Position numbers and translations under genes: made by a program. From assembly GCA_009780795.1 (NCBI GenBank), contig WQZJ01000021.1, positions 1 to 13,954 of the forward strand: 13,954 bases of DNA, in the 5' to 3' direction. A model generated the notes under the pieces. It did not search any database and was not told the DNA's origin. It saw nothing but the letters and a program-made list of their open reading frames with translations. Of the stretch, positions 13,185 through 13,954 are shown piece after piece. This DNA comes from Methanomassiliicoccaceae archaeon (GTDB taxonomy: Archaea > Thermoplasmatota > Thermoplasmata > Methanomassiliicoccales > Methanomethylophilaceae). Within the stretch, counting starts at the first letter, position 1. Each line of letters begins with the position of its first letter.

Positions 13185-13205
13185 TCCGCAACAACGATGT
13201 TTGGT

Positions 13206-13748
13206 TCATTCCCATCTTTTGTAAAGGGAATGTTCGATCCTCAGCTGATCGAGACAACGCCCGGCTATGAATGATATTATATCGTCGACACTCTTCGGCT
13301 TGGAATAGAATCCCGGATTGGCGTCCAGTATGGTGACGCCGCATCTCGCCAGTTTGAGCTCGTTCTCCAACATCACAACACTCTTCGGCGTCTCGCGTGT
13401 GATAAGTATCAATTTCCTGGATTCCTTCATGGCAACGGCCGCTGCTCTTGTGATAAGCGTGTCGGCGAGACCGGCGGCGATCTTCGCCAGCGTCGATGAG
13501 CTGCAGGGGGCGACAATCATCGCGTCGAAATGATAACTTCCTGAGGAGATGGAAGCGAAAAGGTCGTGGTCATCGAACACTGTATCCGCGAGTCCCTCCA
13601 CATCCTTCACTGAAAGTCCGGTCTCTTCTGGTATAATTCTCTTCGCCATGTCGGAGATGACCAATATCCTCTCTCCGGGAAGGCTCTCCAACATGCGCAC
13701 GCCGTATGCTATGCCCGACGCCCCCGTGACCGCAACTACATATCTCAC
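13206..13748 (-). CDS. ubiX: UbiX flavin prenyltransferase
   Basis: UbiX links a dimethylallyl group to FMN to make prenylated FMN, the cofactor of UbiD-type decarboxylases. From the GTG at 13748 the protein is 180 residues, starting MRYVVAVTGASGIAYG, which is where the family starts; an upstream in-frame ATG at 13799 would add 17 residues upstream of the probable TATA box. Family motifs seen are TGASGIAYG (8-16), VAPCSSSTLAKIAAGLADTL with the FMN/prenyl-binding serines, and RETP plus LENELKLARCGVTILDANPGFY near the C-terminus. In most archaea the modified mevalonate pathway needs a UbiD-like decarboxylase (anhydromevalonate phosphate decarboxylase) and so prenyl-FMN, which would link this gene to membrane-lipid synthesis. 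It is convergent with leuS, 21 bases apart. Confidence 0.93.
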   Translation of the reverse strand: MRYVVAVTGASGIAYGVRMLESLPGERILVISDMAKRIIPEETGLSVKDVEGLADTVFDDHDLFASISSGSYHFDAMIVAPCSSSTLAKIAAGLADTLITRAAAVAMKESRKLILITRETPKSVVMLENELKLARCGVTILDANPGFYSKPKSVDDIISFIAGRCLDQLRIEHSLYKRWE

Positions 13749-13762
13749 GGTACCGCCAACGC

Positions 13763-13779
13763 GGATTGAATAATTAATC
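13763..13779 (-). promoter_or_regulatory. Probable TATA box of ubiX, near-leaderless
   Basis: The minus strand reads GATTAATTATTCAATCC, centred about 24 bases before the GTG at 13748. This spacing fits a leaderless or very short-leader transcript and supports the GTG start. Arms CCAACG (13757-13762) and CGTTGG flank the TATA and may be incidental. Confidence 0.4.
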
Positions 13780-13799
13780 TTCCGTTGGTCCGCGGTCAT

Positions 13800-13954
13800 C
13801 TCGGACGATGCTCTTTCATGGCGTGCAGCGCGGCCAACAGGAAATCATAATTTCGCCATGTTTTGAAATGATGAACATCATCTGAAACGGCACTATTGTG
13901 ATGTCTGAGGTACTATAACTACGTAAACATTGGAACATCCAGCGTCTTGAAGGA
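13800..13954. other. Right-edge intergenic region, no firm gene
   Basis: No complete gene is visible. On the minus strand, an open frame enters from the right edge and reads ...FKTLDVPMFT before a TAG at 13919-13921; it might be the last residues of an upstream gene. The same frame continues past TAG-TTA-TAG for 38 codons to a TGA. Neither piece is long enough to support a call. Confidence 0.3.

Noticed and set aside
1..13954. CRISPR array, transposon or prophage
   Set aside because: No regularly spaced direct repeats, transposase, integrase or phage structural genes are visible on either strand.

Overview
The window looks like part of the chromosome of a methanogenic archaeon, most likely a member of the Methanomassiliicoccales (Methanomethylophilaceae-like). 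The case rests on an archaeal-type leucyl-tRNA synthetase, a methanol:corrinoid methyltransferase pair (mtaC-mtaB), a RamA-type corrinoid reductive activase, an FtsZ-family GTPase beside a ribbon-helix-helix (RHH) regulator, archaeal TATA-like promoters, and moderately high GC content, which argues against Methanosarcina or Methanosphaera. The order-level placement is inference. No rRNA, tRNA, CRISPR array or insertion sequence was found. None of the genes needs in-frame TAG read-through.

Layout from left to right. Positions 119-2514 (+) hold iorA-iorB, an indolepyruvate:ferredoxin oxidoreductase whose second gene starts at a GTG overlapping the iorA stop; it ends in a hairpin terminator. Positions 2649-4834 (-) hold mtaC-mtaB, the corrinoid protein and zinc methyltransferase for methanol. 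A 333-base divergent control region (4835-5167) follows, with several palindromes and an RNA hairpin touching the mtaC ribosome binding site. Positions 5168-7750 (+) hold a tightly overlapping three-gene unit: a short COG0523 (CobW/UreG/HypB-like) GTPase, an unrecognised 125-residue protein, and ramA. Together with mtaCB this looks like a methanol-activation island: MtaB and MtaC move the methyl group, RamA restores oxidised corrinoid to Co(I), and the GTPase and small protein are candidate metal or cofactor assembly factors.

Positions 7751-8836 (-) hold a COG3199 NAD-kinase-fold protein, tail to tail with ramA with no gap. Positions 8924-10078 (-) hold a two-gene unit: a protein with two RHH-like segments, then a 236-residue FtsZ-like GTPase. 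The GTPase keeps the complete GTP-binding half but has no T7 loop or C-terminal domain. The layout recalls the haloarchaeal CdrS-FtsZ2 control circuit. Repeated GTAATAC sites surround the operon promoter, and a strong hairpin lies between the two genes. Positions 10311-13184 (+) hold leuS, and 13206-13748 (-) hold ubiX, the flavin prenyltransferase.

The two places most worth a second look are the RHH + truncated-FtsZ operon with its repeated operator-like sites, and the mtaCB / GTPase-orf125-ramA island with its divergent control region.
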